The notes under the pieces are model-generated. The model made no database searches, was not told the DNA's origin, and saw nothing but the letters and a program-made list of their open reading frames with translations. Source: Thalassospira sp. (lineage in GTDB: Bacteria > Pseudomonadota > Alphaproteobacteria > Rhodospirillales > Thalassospiraceae). Taken from it: a stretch of DNA of 64,000 bases. Made by a program: the position numbers and the translations under genes. Shown here one piece after another: positions 26,053-35,101 of this stretch (position 1 is its first letter; every line of letters starts with the position of its first letter). Where the stretch lies: contig NZ_JAUYHK010000016.1 in assembly GCF_030690045.1 (NCBI RefSeq), positions 248,001-312,000 of the forward strand. The letters run 5' to 3'.

Positions 26053-27084
26053 CTAGAAGGTTTTGCGCGGGTCGAATGCATCGCGCACTGCCTCGCCAAT
26101 GAAAATCAGCAAACTCAGCATCACCGCAATCGTGAAAAAGGCCGTCATGCCCAGCCACGGCGATTGCAGATTGTTTTTGCCCTGTGACAGCAATTCACCC
26201 AAAGAAGGCGAACCCGGCGGCATGCCCAGCCCCAGAAAATCAAGCGAGGTCAGCGCGACAATCGACCCGTTCAGCACAAAAGGCAAAAACGTAATCGTCG
26301 CCACCATCGCATTGGGCAAAACATGGCGATACATGATGCGATAATCGGTCATGCCAAGGGCGCGGGCCGCCCGGACATATTCAAAATTGCGTGCCCGTAA
26401 AAATTCGGCCCGCACCAGCCCGGTCAGACTCATCCAGCTAAACAACACCAGAATGAATAACAGGCTCCAGAATCCCGGTACAAACAGGCTGGCGAGAATA
26501 ATCAGGATGAATAATTGCGGCAATCCGGACCAGATTTCAATCACCCGCTGGAATGTCAGATCGGTCCAGCCGCCAAAATATCCCTGCACCGCACCGGCTA
26601 TAATGCCGATTACCGAACTGATCGCGGTCAGCGCCAGGCCGAAAACAATCGAAATCCGGAACCCGTAAATCAGCCGTGCCAGGACATCGCGCCCCAGATC
26701 ATCCGTGCCCAGCCAATGCCGCGCCGATGGTGAGGCAGGCAGGGTTTCGCGCATATCAAAATCGATGGTGTCATAGGAAAACGGGATGAGCGGCCAAATC
26801 GCAAAACCATGTTCATTGATCTTGTTTTGCAAATAAGGGTCGTAAAAATCGGTTTCGACCTCGAAATCGCCGCCAAAGGCCGTTTCGGGATAATCCCGGA
26901 CAATCGGGAAATACCAGTTATCGTCATATTTGACGAAAATCGGTTTGTCATTGGCAATGCCTTCGGCAAACAGGCACACAACAAACAACACCGCAAAAAT
27001 CATCAAAGACCAGTATCCCCGGCGATTGGCCCGGAAACTGGCAAGACGACGCGCATTGAGCGGGGACAGTTTCAAACCGGTCAT
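26053..27084 (-). CDS. yejE: Oligopeptide ABC importer permease
   Basis: 343 residues. Inner-membrane permease of the OppC/DppC type. An N-terminal helix, a long periplasmic loop containing TLPASPSARHWLGTDDLGRD, and the permease core with the ATPase-contact EAA loop (RAARALGMTDYRIMYRHVLPNAMV). GGGAGA 8 bases upstream favours the ATG at 27084; the TTG at 27090 inside the yejB stop is possible but weaker. Part of yejABEF. Confidence 0.94.
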   Translation of the reverse strand: MTGLKLSPLNARRLASFRANRRGYWSLMIFAVLFVVCLFAEGIANDKPIFVKYDDNWYFPIVRDYPETAFGGDFEVETDFYDPYLQNKINEHGFAIWPLIPFSYDTIDFDMRETLPASPSARHWLGTDDLGRDVLARLIYGFRISIVFGLALTAISSVIGIIAGAVQGYFGGWTDLTFQRVIEIWSGLPQLFILIILASLFVPGFWSLLFILVLFSWMSLTGLVRAEFLRARNFEYVRAARALGMTDYRIMYRHVLPNAMVATITFLPFVLNGSIVALTSLDFLGLGMPPGSPSLGELLSQGKNNLQSPWLGMTAFFTIAVMLSLLIFIGEAVRDAFDPRKTF

Positions 27085-27086
27085 GA

Positions 27087-28193
27087 TCAATTCTCCCGCG
27101 CGTCAAAGTCGATGCGCGGATCGACGAAGTGATAGCTGAGATCACTGATCAGATTGAGCACCAGCCCAAACAGCGTAAAGATATAAAGAGTGGCGAACAT
27201 CACCGGGTAATCGCGTTTCATCACCGCCTCAAAGCCCAAAAGCCCCAACCCGTCGAGCGAGAAAATCACCTCGATCAGCACCGATCCGGTAAAGAGCAGA
27301 CCAATCAGCGCACTGGGGAACCCGGCAATCACCAGCAACATGGCATTGCGAAACACATGTCCGTATAAAACGCGCTTTTCACTGACACCCTTGGCGCGGG
27401 CCGTCACCACATATTGTTTGTTGATTTCATCAAGGAACGAATTTTTGGTCAGCATCGTCAGGGTGGTAAAACCGCCAATCGTCAGGGCAATGATCGGCAG
27501 GGTCAGATGCCAGAAATAATCGCCGATCTTGCCCCACAGCGATAATTCTTCCCAGTTCGACGAAGTCAGACCACGTAATGGGAAAATATCAAAATAGGTG
27601 CCCCCGGCAAACAGCACGATCAGCATCACCGCAAACAAAAAGCCCGGAATGGCATAACCGACAATGATCGCCGCCGACGTCCAGACATCAAAGGACGATC
27701 CGTCACGCACCGCCTTGGCCACGCCCAGCGGCACCGAAATTATATAAATGATCAGGGTGGACCACAGGCCCAGCGACACCGACACCGGCATTTTATCCAG
27801 AACGATGTCAATCACATCGCGGTCCTGAAAATAGCTTTGGCCGAAGTCGAACGTCGCATAGTTCTTCATCATCAGCCAGAACCGTTCATACGCCGGTTTG
27901 TCGAACCCGAACTGTTTTTCAAGCTGGGTGATGATTTCAGGGTCCAGCCCCTGCGCCCCGCGATAAGTGGAAGTACTGGAAAAATTATTGGTCGCCGCCG
28001 ATGGTGCCGACCCACCATCCGCGCCCTCGTTTGAAATACGGGCAGTGGCCGCAACATCGGTACCCTGCAACTGGGCAATCAATTGTTCAACCGGGCCACC
28101 GGGGGCAAATTGCACAATGGTAAAATTCAGAACCATGATGCCAAACAAAGTCACCGGAATCAGTAACAGACGACGAAGGACATAACTGAGCAT
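27087..28193 (-). CDS. yejB: Oligopeptide ABC importer permease
   Basis: 368 residues. OppB/DppB-type permease: N-terminal helix and conserved [19 protein letters not shown], a family insertion rich in Gly/Ala/Ser at about 50-75, then the core with the EAA-type loop [20 protein letters not shown]. Begins 3 bp after yejA, and its stop lies 3 bp ahead of the yejE ATG, so the operon is tightly coupled. Confidence 0.94.
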   Translation of the reverse strand: MLSYVLRRLLLIPVTLFGIMVLNFTIVQFAPGGPVEQLIAQLQGTDVAATARISNEGADGGSAPSAATNNFSSTSTYRGAQGLDPEIITQLEKQFGFDKPAYERFWLMMKNYATFDFGQSYFQDRDVIDIVLDKMPVSVSLGLWSTLIIYIISVPLGVAKAVRDGSSFDVWTSAAIIVGYAIPGFLFAVMLIVLFAGGTYFDIFPLRGLTSSNWEELSLWGKIGDYFWHLTLPIIALTIGGFTTLTMLTKNSFLDEINKQYVVTARAKGVSEKRVLYGHVFRNAMLLVIAGFPSALIGLLFTGSVLIEVIFSLDGLGLLGFEAVMKRDYPVMFATLYIFTLFGLVLNLISDLSYHFVDPRIDFDAREN

Positions 28194-28196
28194 CGC

Positions 28197-30140
28197 CTAA
28201 TACCCTCCCTTGCGCATCGCCCGGGATTTTTCCGGATCAATCCACCAATTCATGATTGAATTGCCCATCAACGGAATTTCATCGGGCCGCCCGAAAATAT
28301 CCCAATACAATATCCGGTCGGAATCCTGATACCATTGCGGGATCACATAATCCCCCCACAACAAAACCCGGTCCAGGGCACGGGTCCGTTCCACCAGACT
28401 TTGCCGGTTATCGGCCGAAATCACCAGATCGACCAGATCGTCAATCACCGGGTTTTTGATCCCGGCGAAATTGCGCGTTCCCGGCTGATCGGCGGATTCC
28501 GATGTCCAGAACCAGCGTTGTTCATTGCCCGGCGACAGGCTTTGCTGCCACCAGAAACTGGTGACATCGAAATCAAAGGCCTGAATGCGATTGACCCACT
28601 GGCCACTGTCAATCAGGCGGAAATCCATATCAATGCCCAGTTGCCGCAACCGTGTCTGCATCATCAGGGCGATTTTCTCGACCCCCGGCTGGCGCAACAG
28701 CAGGGTGAATTTAAACGGCGCACCGGTTTCCCTGTTGACCAGTTTCATATCGCGCAATTCCCACCCGGCTTCGTTAAGCAACGCCATGGATTCGCGCAAG
28801 GCCTCGCGACGGCCGTTTTCGGCGTCGTAATTGGGCAAATGGTACGGTTCGGTAAACAGTTCGGGCGGTAATTGATCGCGATATTGTTCCAGAATGATCA
28901 ATTCCTCGCCTTTGGGAAGGCCGGTTGCCGCCAGTTCGGAATTCACAAAATAACTGTCGGTGCGTTTATAGGCCCCGTAAAACATCGCCCGGTTCAGCCA
29001 TTCGAAATCCATGCCATATTGCAGGGCGCGACGCACCCGCCGGTCGGCAAATAACGGATTGCGGTTATTCAGGACAAAGGCCTGCATGCCACGGGGTTGC
29101 CTGTTGGGGATCAGTTCCTTGATAAAATCACCGCGCTGAAACGCCGGAATGTCATAGGCCGTCGCCCATTCACGGGCCGAATGTTCCGACCGGTAATAAT
29201 AGGCGCCACTCATAAAGGCCTGCCGTTCGACATCCAGATCGCGATAATAATCATAGCGAATGACATCGAAATTGTTCGATCCCTTTTGGGTCGGCAAATC
29301 CTGCGCCCAGTAATCCTTGACCCGTTCATAGGTAATCTGACGGGCAGGCTCGAACGAGCGGATGCGATAAGGGCCGCTGCCCACCGGGATTTCAAAGGTG
29401 GTTCTGGAAAAATCGCGGTCTTTCCAGTAATGGGCGGGCAATACCGGAATCTGGCCCAGAATCAGTGGTAATTCAAGATTATCACCCGGCTTGAAAACAA
29501 ATTTAACCTTGAGATCATCAATTTTTTCCACCCGGTCCACCGAGGCATAATATTGCCGATAAACCGGCGATCCCTGTTCGATCAGGGTGTTGAATGAAAA
29601 AATCACATCATCGGCCGTAATCGGTTCACCATCGTGAAAGCGGGCGCTCGGATTGATATGAAAGGTGGTGAAGGATAAATCCTGAGGGACTTCGATTTTT
29701 TCGGCGATCAGGCCATATTTTGAAAAGGGCTCATCCATACTGGCGACCATCAGAGTATCGTAGATCAACCCCAGACCGACCGCCGGACTGCCACGCAGGA
29801 TAAAGGGATTAAGAGAGTCAAACGACCCGGTCGCACTGTCAATCAGGGTGCCACCCTTGGGCGCATCCGGATTGACATAATCGAAATGAGTGAAATTCTC
29901 GTCATATTTCAGATCGGCCTCGCCATAGACCGAAATCCCGTGACGCGGCACGGCCAGAACCTCAAGCGGTTCCTCGCTGACCGGGACGGTGGGGGCGGCA
30001 ATGATTTTGGGTTTGTCGGCATTTTGCGCCTGCCCCCCGGCCAGTGGCATTATCATTGCCATGCCCGCCGTCATCAGGGCCGCAATCCATCGTGATGACG
30101 CCAATCCGGTCCGCCGGACCCCGCCTGTATATCTGTTCAT
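28197..30140 (-). CDS. yejA: Oligopeptide ABC importer, periplasmic binding protein
   Basis: 647 residues from the ATG at 30140; 13 upstream in-frame codons are unlikely to be used. A long signal region (helix WIAALMTAGMAMIMPLAGGQ) and then a family 5 extracellular solute-binding domain. Typical segments: PDAPKGGTLIDSATGSFDSLNPF, FHDGEPITADDVIFSFNTL and DFEWLNRAMFYGAYKRTDSYF. YejA captures peptides and delivers them to YejBE. First gene of the operon. The 200-bp region upstream, toward the LysR gene, is gene-free and has TATAGT (minus strand, about 30300) as a possible -10. Confidence 0.93.
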   Translation of the reverse strand: MNRYTGGVRRTGLASSRWIAALMTAGMAMIMPLAGGQAQNADKPKIIAAPTVPVSEEPLEVLAVPRHGISVYGEADLKYDENFTHFDYVNPDAPKGGTLIDSATGSFDSLNPFILRGSPAVGLGLIYDTLMVASMDEPFSKYGLIAEKIEVPQDLSFTTFHINPSARFHDGEPITADDVIFSFNTLIEQGSPVYRQYYASVDRVEKIDDLKVKFVFKPGDNLELPLILGQIPVLPAHYWKDRDFSRTTFEIPVGSGPYRIRSFEPARQITYERVKDYWAQDLPTQKGSNNFDVIRYDYYRDLDVERQAFMSGAYYYRSEHSAREWATAYDIPAFQRGDFIKELIPNRQPRGMQAFVLNNRNPLFADRRVRRALQYGMDFEWLNRAMFYGAYKRTDSYFVNSELAATGLPKGEELIILEQYRDQLPPELFTEPYHLPNYDAENGRREALRESMALLNEAGWELRDMKLVNRETGAPFKFTLLLRQPGVEKIALMMQTRLRQLGIDMDFRLIDSGQWVNRIQAFDFDVTSFWWQQSLSPGNEQRWFWTSESADQPGTRNFAGIKNPVIDDLVDLVISADNRQSLVERTRALDRVLLWGDYVIPQWYQDSDRILYWDIFGRPDEIPLMGNSIMNWWIDPEKSRAMRKGGY

Positions 30141-30339
30141 CAATATGACCGTCTTTTCCTGAAATTTCTGCGGTGCCAAGCCTGAATTCCGGCCATGCCG
30201 ATTGTTATCGTTTCACATGTCATCAATAAGGACGCTGCACAAGCCCCGGACCGGACATCAACCAGACATCACCCCCATCCGCCGACGGCGACCTTACTAT
30301 AATGAAGAACAAAATGGTTCGATTTCAAGGCGTCATGCA

Positions 30340-31260
30340 TCAGGTGCCTCTTTTTTGCGACAGTTTGCGTTTTTCGATTTCATGGCGAATTTCGCCCATC
30401 AGCCAATCCCGGAACGCCCGGACCTTGCGCCGCTCCAACCGGCCTTCGGGATAGCACAACGAATAGGCATAGGGGCTGTCAACCGGCAGGTCGAACGGCA
30501 CCATCAAGCGTTTGGTCACCACATATTCACCGATCATTGCCGGATCGGAAATCACCACACCCACCCCGCTTGCCGCTGCTTCCATCGCCATATCCAGCGT
30601 CGCAAAAACCGGACCGCGATCCGGATCGACCCCGGTAATCCCAGTACCCTTTAACCAGATACGCCAGTCTTCGCGCTGGGCGGAACAATGCAGCAACGTC
30701 ACGTCGGACAGATCGTCCGGGCTTTTTAACCGTGTTGCCAGATCGGGATGACAGACCGGCAACAGACGTTCGCCGGTCAGGAATTCATGCACAAGCTGAT
30801 CATCGCCGGTATCGGCAAAGCGGATCGCAATATCGGTTTCGCTGAAATCAACCGGCTGGCTATCGTCGCTATAGGTGCCCAGTTGCACCTGCAAATCGGG
30901 ATGTTCCATCTGAAACCGGCCCAAACGCGGCACGATCCAGCGCATGGCAAATGTCAGGGGCGATAACAGTTTTAACTGTGTATCGTCGGCGCGATTTTCA
31001 ATTTTGGACACCGCCAGTTCAATCGAATCAAACGCCGAACTGATCGCGGCGAGAAAAATACGCCCCGGCCTTGTGAGTTTTAATCGCCTGTGATGACGGT
31101 CAAACAATTTACGACCCAGAACATCCTCAAGATGTTGTACCTGACGGCTGACAGCGCCTTGCGTGACATTAAGTTCTTGTGATGCTTTGGTAAAACTTTC
31201 ATGACGCCCTGCAACTTCAAAGGCGCGCAAGGCGTTCAACGGCAATGGACGACGCTTCAT
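30340..31260 (-). CDS. LysR-family transcriptional regulator, GcvA-like
   Basis: 306 residues from the ATG at 31260. N-terminal helix-turn-helix: LPLNALRAFEVAGRHESFTK then ASQELNVTQGAVSRQVQHLE, very close to GcvA-type regulators. The C-terminal effector domain (about 95-300) includes FMEHPDL-like and FSETDIAIRFADTGDDQL segments. GcvA-type proteins control amino-acid and beta-lactam responses; here the target is more likely the divergently transcribed DUF1127 gene 146 bp away. Effector unknown. Confidence 0.92.
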   Translation of the reverse strand: MKRRPLPLNALRAFEVAGRHESFTKASQELNVTQGAVSRQVQHLEDVLGRKLFDRHHRRLKLTRPGRIFLAAISSAFDSIELAVSKIENRADDTQLKLLSPLTFAMRWIVPRLGRFQMEHPDLQVQLGTYSDDSQPVDFSETDIAIRFADTGDDQLVHEFLTGERLLPVCHPDLATRLKSPDDLSDVTLLHCSAQREDWRIWLKGTGITGVDPDRGPVFATLDMAMEAAASGVGVVISDPAMIGEYVVTKRLMVPFDLPVDSPYAYSLCYPEGRLERRKVRAFRDWLMGEIRHEIEKRKLSQKRGT

Positions 31261-31406
31261 AACCAAGCCTTTGCATGAGTTTATATCATGCAATGATGAC
31301 GAAATATGGTTTGAGCACAAGTAAAAACAGGCGTAATCCTGTTTTCAACACGAAATTCATGGACCGACCTGACAGGTAACGGCCCGCAGATTAAAGGAAT
31401 ATGATC

Positions 31407-31625
31407 ATGGCTGCCCTCATCCGTCATGCCGGTGTCTTTGCCACTGCCCCGCGCCACGATGTGCGCGATCTTGCGGACCGCCTGTTTGCCGTTCCGGCAC
31501 AGTGGGCCGCCCGTTACACCCTGCGCCGCAAACTGGCGGTTATGGATGATTATCTGCTGCGCGATATCGGCTGGGAACCCAGCGATGCGCGGCTTGAAGC
31601 CTATAAACCGTTTTGGAAAGCCTGA
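31407..31625 (+). CDS. DUF1127-family small protein
   Basis: 72 residues. The C-terminal half carries the DUF1127 motif (RRKLAVMDDYLLRDIGWEPSD, ending near KPFWKA), about 40 residues with Arg-rich and Leu-Arg-Asp-Ile-Gly features. Proteins of this kind are small and abundant in alphaproteobacteria; some affect RNA turnover or phosphate and carbon metabolism. AGGA at 31395-31398 is 8 bases before the ATG at 31407 and only 2 before the ATG at 31401, so the second ATG is preferred. Divergent from the LysR gene. Confidence 0.88.
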   Translation: MAALIRHAGVFATAPRHDVRDLADRLFAVPAQWAARYTLRRKLAVMDDYLLRDIGWEPSDARLEAYKPFWKA

Positions 31626-31635
31626 GAGTTTTATC

Positions 31636-31737
31636 ATGTCCCCCCGATATTTGCGCGCACAGCGCACCCCGTCTTTTACCAGCCAGTTGCTTGAAGCCCT
31701 GCTTGGGGTTTTTGCCCGGCCTTCGAAACGGGGATAA
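31636..31737 (+). CDS. Possible 33-residue small protein downstream of the DUF1127 gene
   Basis: ATG at 31636, 10 bases after the DUF1127 stop, opens a frame MSPRYLRAQRTPSFTSQLLE... ending at TAA just before a strong terminator. It is basic and amphipathic with a Leu/Val/Phe patch. GAGAG lies about 7 bases upstream. No family is recognised. Position between a small-protein gene and the terminator on one transcript is the main argument; it could also be chance. Confidence 0.4.
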   Translation: MSPRYLRAQRTPSFTSQLLEALLGVFARPSKRG

Positions 31738-31746
31738 ATAAAGATC

Positions 31747-31783
31747 AAGGCCGGTCATCGCCCGATGTCCGGCCTTTGTTTTG
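31747..31783 (+). terminator. Terminator of the DUF1127 transcript
   Basis: AAGGCCGG-T-CATCG ... CGATG-T-CCGGCCTT, a long stem (31747-31776) followed by TGTTTTG. Complementary T-rich sequence on the other side may let it also stop the convergent methyltransferase gene, whose stop is at 31787. Confidence 0.85.
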
Positions 31784-31786
31784 TCT

Positions 31787-33046
31787 TTATGCCCCGGCCC
31801 GTAAAAACAGCAAATTGGCCCCGGACAATACCCGGTAAATCCCGTCAAACCGGGCGGTGAAATCCTTTTTGTCGGGTACGGGCTGCATTGATTTGCGGAT
31901 TTGTGCGATGCTGCGCACCCCGTCAATCTGCGCAATGATTTCCGCCGTTCCGACCGGCAAGGGGCATGTCACCGACAGGCCATTCAGATTGACCTTGACC
32001 TGATTATTTTTGGCAATCGATGCGGTCAGAACCGCGCCATCGATCCGGCCCCAATATGGCACCGCATTGCCATCGAGCACCGTCGGCCTTGCCGGGTTAT
32101 CGGCCCGGACCACATAGAAAATATGCTTTGCCAGATTGCCCACCATCAATTCCGCCAGGGCGGCCTGCCCGCGAAAATCCAGCCGAGCAACGGCCTTGCG
32201 GATGGCGGGGCTGCTGGCATAGGTCAGCGGGTCATAGCGCATCGGTTCGATAAAACCTTGCAGGCGCAATCCTGCCTGTTCGACAAAATCAAACACTTCA
32301 TCCACACGATAGGCGCGATCTTGCTGATGCAACAGCAAATCATAAAACCCGGCATCGCCGCCCTGAATATGATCATTCACAAACGGGTTGCGTTTCAGCC
32401 AGTTGGTGGCTGGCAAACCGGCAAAGACTTCCTTGCCCAGTTCCAACCGCTTGCGCCCGCCTGCCGCTGCTGACAGGCGGTTCATCATATCCTGCATATG
32501 ATAAACACCAATGCGGCCCAACTCGCCATAGACCATCAATCCCATGCCGCCCGACGGTTTCAGGGCGGCAGCCAAGGCCCGCAATCCGGCATCCGGATCG
32601 GGCAGATGATGCAACACCCCGCAACAATCGATATAATCAAACGGCCCCAGTTCAGCCGCCAGATCGACAAATGATCCGGTAACGAAGGTCACATTATCAA
32701 GGCCGCGGCGGGCAATCCGTGCCTCGGCAATTGCGCGGGATGCCGTGGACAGATCGACATAGACGATCTCGGCCGCCACTCCGCGATCCTGTGCCTGCTG
32801 TGCGAGCATCACCCCTGCATCGCCGGTGCCGCCGCCTGCCACCAGAATGCGCAAGGGTATGCCATCCTGCGACGGATCACGCCCGCCGAAAACATAATGC
32901 ACCACCTCACCCCAATTGCCCGGCGATCCGACGATCAGGCGGGAATCCTCTTCCCCGGCATTTCGGGCCGGATAGGGAAAGGTTTCATATTGATCGCGGG
33001 TACGGTTTTTCGATGGTTTTGCAGGGCGGGGCTTGTTGCTGCTCAT
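31787..33046 (-). CDS. Class I SAM-dependent methyltransferase with PqqD-like C-terminal segment
   Basis: 419 residues from the ATG at 33046. The N-terminal part has DQYETFPYPARNAGEED, a motif found before some methyltransferases, then motif I ILVAGGGTGDAGVMLA, motif II VDLSTASRAIAEAR and motif IV FDYIDCCGVLHHL. This is a Rossmann methyltransferase for a small molecule or protein. After residue about 330 the chain ends in PVGTAEIIAQIDGVRSIAQI, resembling PqqD-type peptide-chaperone folds. The substrate is unknown. The upstream QOR gene starts on the same strand; its stop is 78 bp upstream of this ATG. Confidence 0.85.
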   Translation of the reverse strand: MSSNKPRPAKPSKNRTRDQYETFPYPARNAGEEDSRLIVGSPGNWGEVVHYVFGGRDPSQDGIPLRILVAGGGTGDAGVMLAQQAQDRGVAAEIVYVDLSTASRAIAEARIARRGLDNVTFVTGSFVDLAAELGPFDYIDCCGVLHHLPDPDAGLRALAAALKPSGGMGLMVYGELGRIGVYHMQDMMNRLSAAAGGRKRLELGKEVFAGLPATNWLKRNPFVNDHIQGGDAGFYDLLLHQQDRAYRVDEVFDFVEQAGLRLQGFIEPMRYDPLTYASSPAIRKAVARLDFRGQAALAELMVGNLAKHIFYVVRADNPARPTVLDGNAVPYWGRIDGAVLTASIAKNNQVKVNLNGLSVTCPLPVGTAEIIAQIDGVRSIAQIRKSMQPVPDKKDFTARFDGIYRVLSGANLLFLRAGA

Positions 33047-33123
33047 CTTGATTCTTTCGGCAAAAACGGGGTCCGGCACACTGCCATAAAACAGGCTGTC
33101 ATGACCAGACATGCCAGACCGGA

Positions 33124-34116
33124 TTATCTTCCGGTGCGACAATCAATCACCAGCTTGCCCGTCGCCGTGCGCATCCGCAGCGCATCAAGGGCGGCATTGG
33201 CATCGGCCAGATCATAAATTTTCGATATCACGGGCGAGATATCCTTTGCCGCCAGATGCGCCAACAATCCGCCCATTGCTTCTTGCGCCTGATCGGGATT
33301 TTGATCCAGCCACGCGCCGAAATAAAATCCCAGAACACTGATATTTTTCACCAGCAATATATTGGCAGGAATTTGCGGCACATCACCACTGGCAAAACCA
33401 ATCACCAGCAAACGCGCACCGGGGGCGACACAACGCAAGGATTGCGCAAAAACATCGCCCCCCACCGGGTCATAAACCACATCCACCCCGCGCTTCCATC
33501 CTTGTGCCGCACAGATTTCCAGAACCCGGTCACGGATATTTTCGGAGGCGTAATCAATGGTGAAATCGGCACCATAATGCCGGGCCAGCGCACATTTTTC
33601 CGGCCCGCCTGCGGTGGCGATTACCGAGGCCCCCAACATTTTGGCGCACTCCACCGCCGTTGCCCCGACACCCCCGGCGGCCCCATGCACCAGAACCACC
33701 TCGCCCGACTGAACCCCGGCGCGATATTTCAACCCGATCCAGGATGTTCCATAGGCAATCTGAAATGCCGCAGCATCGATAAAATCAACCGAATCCGGCA
33801 GATGGGTCACCAGATGGGCCGGCACACAAACCAAGTCAGCATAGCCGCCAAAATCAGGCAGGGCCATCACTCGATCACCGGGTGCAAAGCCGGTGACATC
33901 CGCCCCCACCGATGCGATGACCCCGGCCACTTCAAAACCCGGCGCAAAGGGCGGATCGGCGCGTTTCTGATATTTGCCTTGCAGGATCAGGGTATCGGCG
34001 AAATTCACGCCACAGGCGGCAATATCAATCACCACATCACCGGCCAAAGGCACCGGTTCGGCCACATCAACCAGACGGGGTGATTCACCCAATGCCGAAC
34101 AGATCATTGCCCGCAT
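33124..34116 (-). CDS. NADPH:quinone oxidoreductase family protein (zinc-free MDR)
   Basis: 330 residues of the medium-chain dehydrogenase/reductase superfamily. GroES-like N-domain (GDVVIDIAACGVNFADTLIL, APGFEVAGVIASVGADVTGF) and NADPH-binding Rossmann domain with VHGAAGGVGATAVECAKML. The structural zinc cysteines and the catalytic zinc Cys/His set are absent, which points to the QOR rather than alcohol dehydrogenase branch. It probably reduces quinones or enones. Same strand as the methyltransferase below it, with a 77-bp gap. Confidence 0.9.
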   Translation of the reverse strand: MRAMICSALGESPRLVDVAEPVPLAGDVVIDIAACGVNFADTLILQGKYQKRADPPFAPGFEVAGVIASVGADVTGFAPGDRVMALPDFGGYADLVCVPAHLVTHLPDSVDFIDAAAFQIAYGTSWIGLKYRAGVQSGEVVLVHGAAGGVGATAVECAKMLGASVIATAGGPEKCALARHYGADFTIDYASENIRDRVLEICAAQGWKRGVDVVYDPVGGDVFAQSLRCVAPGARLLVIGFASGDVPQIPANILLVKNISVLGFYFGAWLDQNPDQAQEAMGGLLAHLAAKDISPVISKIYDLADANAALDALRMRTATGKLVIDCRTGR

Positions 34117-34143
34117 GTCTGCCGTTCCCGGAAAGATCGTGAT

Positions 34144-34449
34144 TTAAAAATATCTCTGACGGCGGCGGCGGCGGCCCAGCACCAGAAAAATTACCGCAGG
34201 CACCAGCAAAAACACAAAGGCTGGAACCAGAAGGGCGGGGACAAAAACACTGTCCCATAACCATGCCGACACATAACGTTGCGTAATCGCCTGCATAAAA
34301 TTCAGGCTGCCCGCATCAAGGCGATACCATAGCTCTCCTGCCGCGACGAACCGGAACGTCCCGGTTTGCAAACCGCCCACCGCGTCACCGACCAAAACGG
34401 CCAGGCTGGAAAAAAGAAAGATCCAGCCCAGAACCCTGAACACCCACAT
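34144..34449 (-). CDS. Small inner-membrane protein, unknown function
   Basis: 101 residues from the ATG at 34449, which has GGAG eight bases upstream; an upstream frame to 34569 lacks a ribosome site. Two membrane helices: WVFRVLGWIFLFSSLAVLVG near the N-terminus and FVPALLVPAFVFLLVPAVIF near the C-terminus, with a loop of about 40 residues containing LQTGTFRFVAAGELWYRLD. A positively charged end (RRRRRQRYF) indicates a cytoplasmic C-terminus. Such proteins are conserved in alphaproteobacteria but uncharacterised. Confidence 0.75.
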   Translation of the reverse strand: MWVFRVLGWIFLFSSLAVLVGDAVGGLQTGTFRFVAAGELWYRLDAGSLNFMQAITQRYVSAWLWDSVFVPALLVPAFVFLLVPAVIFLVLGRRRRRQRYF

Positions 34450-34719
34450 GTCTTGCTCCGCCAAATCTGGCTGTAAAACTTCCGGTTTCGATATAACCGC
34501 ACCAACCGTAACGGTTTTATCGTCGCCCCGTAAAGGGCAGACCCCGATATAACACCGATTTAGTGCCAAAAATACGGCATCTGACTGAAAACTTTAGGGG
34601 ACAAGACCTGAACAACAGGTAAAAACCGGAAAATCTTTCAGGATCGCCGGGAAATCATCCCGGTGGGCGGGTCAAAACCGGGTGCGCAAAACAAAGCGGA
34701 AAAAGGCCCTGATTTGGCC

Positions 34720-34748
34720 TTGTCATCCGGGATCGGGTCGGCTAATGT
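34720..34748 (+). promoter_or_regulatory. Promoter of the tRNA-Ser gene
   Basis: TTGTCA (34720-34725) and TAATGT (34743-34748) are separated by exactly 17 bp, and the expected start point is about 25 bases before the mature tRNA end. Confidence 0.55.
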
Positions 34749-34780
34749 CCGCCCGCTTTGCGATAGATGATATCGCCTGT

Positions 34781-34870
34781 GGAGAGGTGGCCGAGTGGTT
34801 TAAGGCGCACGCCTGGAAAGCGTGTTGGGGTGTAAGCCCCTCAGGGGTTCGAATCCCCTCCTCTCTGCCA
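34781..34870 (+). tRNA. tRNA-Ser, anticodon GGA
   Basis: 90 nt including an encoded CCA. Acceptor stem GGAGAGG pairs with CCTCTCT (one G-T). D-arm GGCCGAGTGGTTTAAGGC, anticodon stem CACGC/GCGTG with loop CTGGAAA giving GGA at 34-36, long variable arm TTGGGGTGTAAGCCCCTC characteristic of serine tRNAs, and T-arm GGGGTTCGAATCCCC. It reads UCC and UCU codons. A regulator fossil begins 12 bases past the tRNA on the opposite strand. Confidence 0.97.
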
Positions 34871-34881
34871 CTAAAGCAAAA

Positions 34882-35088
34882 TCAAACCTCACCACTCAAA
34901 GATGTCAGATGCAATGGTTGTTTCTGGTCAGGGAAAGTCACGGTCAAGCCCAGACACCCGCCACAAGCCTCGACAAAATTGCGCAATGTTGGAAGGTACA
35001 TGTCGGTCTGGCATTCCATTTTGGAAACCGACGCCTGCTGAATATTCAGATGTTCGGCAAGATCCTTTTGTACCAGACCCCGTAATTT
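34882..35088 (-). pseudogene. 5'-truncated XRE/HigA-type regulator remnant
   Basis: About 68 codons read on the minus strand from 35088 to a TGA at 34884-34882. The protein starts abruptly with KLRGLV and continues QKDLAEHLNIQQASVSKME, the helix-turn-helix of XRE regulators. It then gives DMYLPTLRNFVEACGG and LTVTFPDQK, the typical tail of antitoxin-like members, and ends with SLSGEV. An in-frame TAA precedes KLRG, and there is no start codon with a ribosome site, so the N-terminal part is missing. No toxin gene is adjacent. It fills the space between tRNA-Ser and thpR and looks like the leftover of a larger insertion. Confidence 0.7.
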
Positions 35089-35101
35089 TTATGCCATGGG
35101 G

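Noticed and set aside
34682-35041. 119-codon plus-strand frame
   Set aside because: It runs straight through the tRNA-Ser gene and its promoter; the true coding relic here is on the minus strand.
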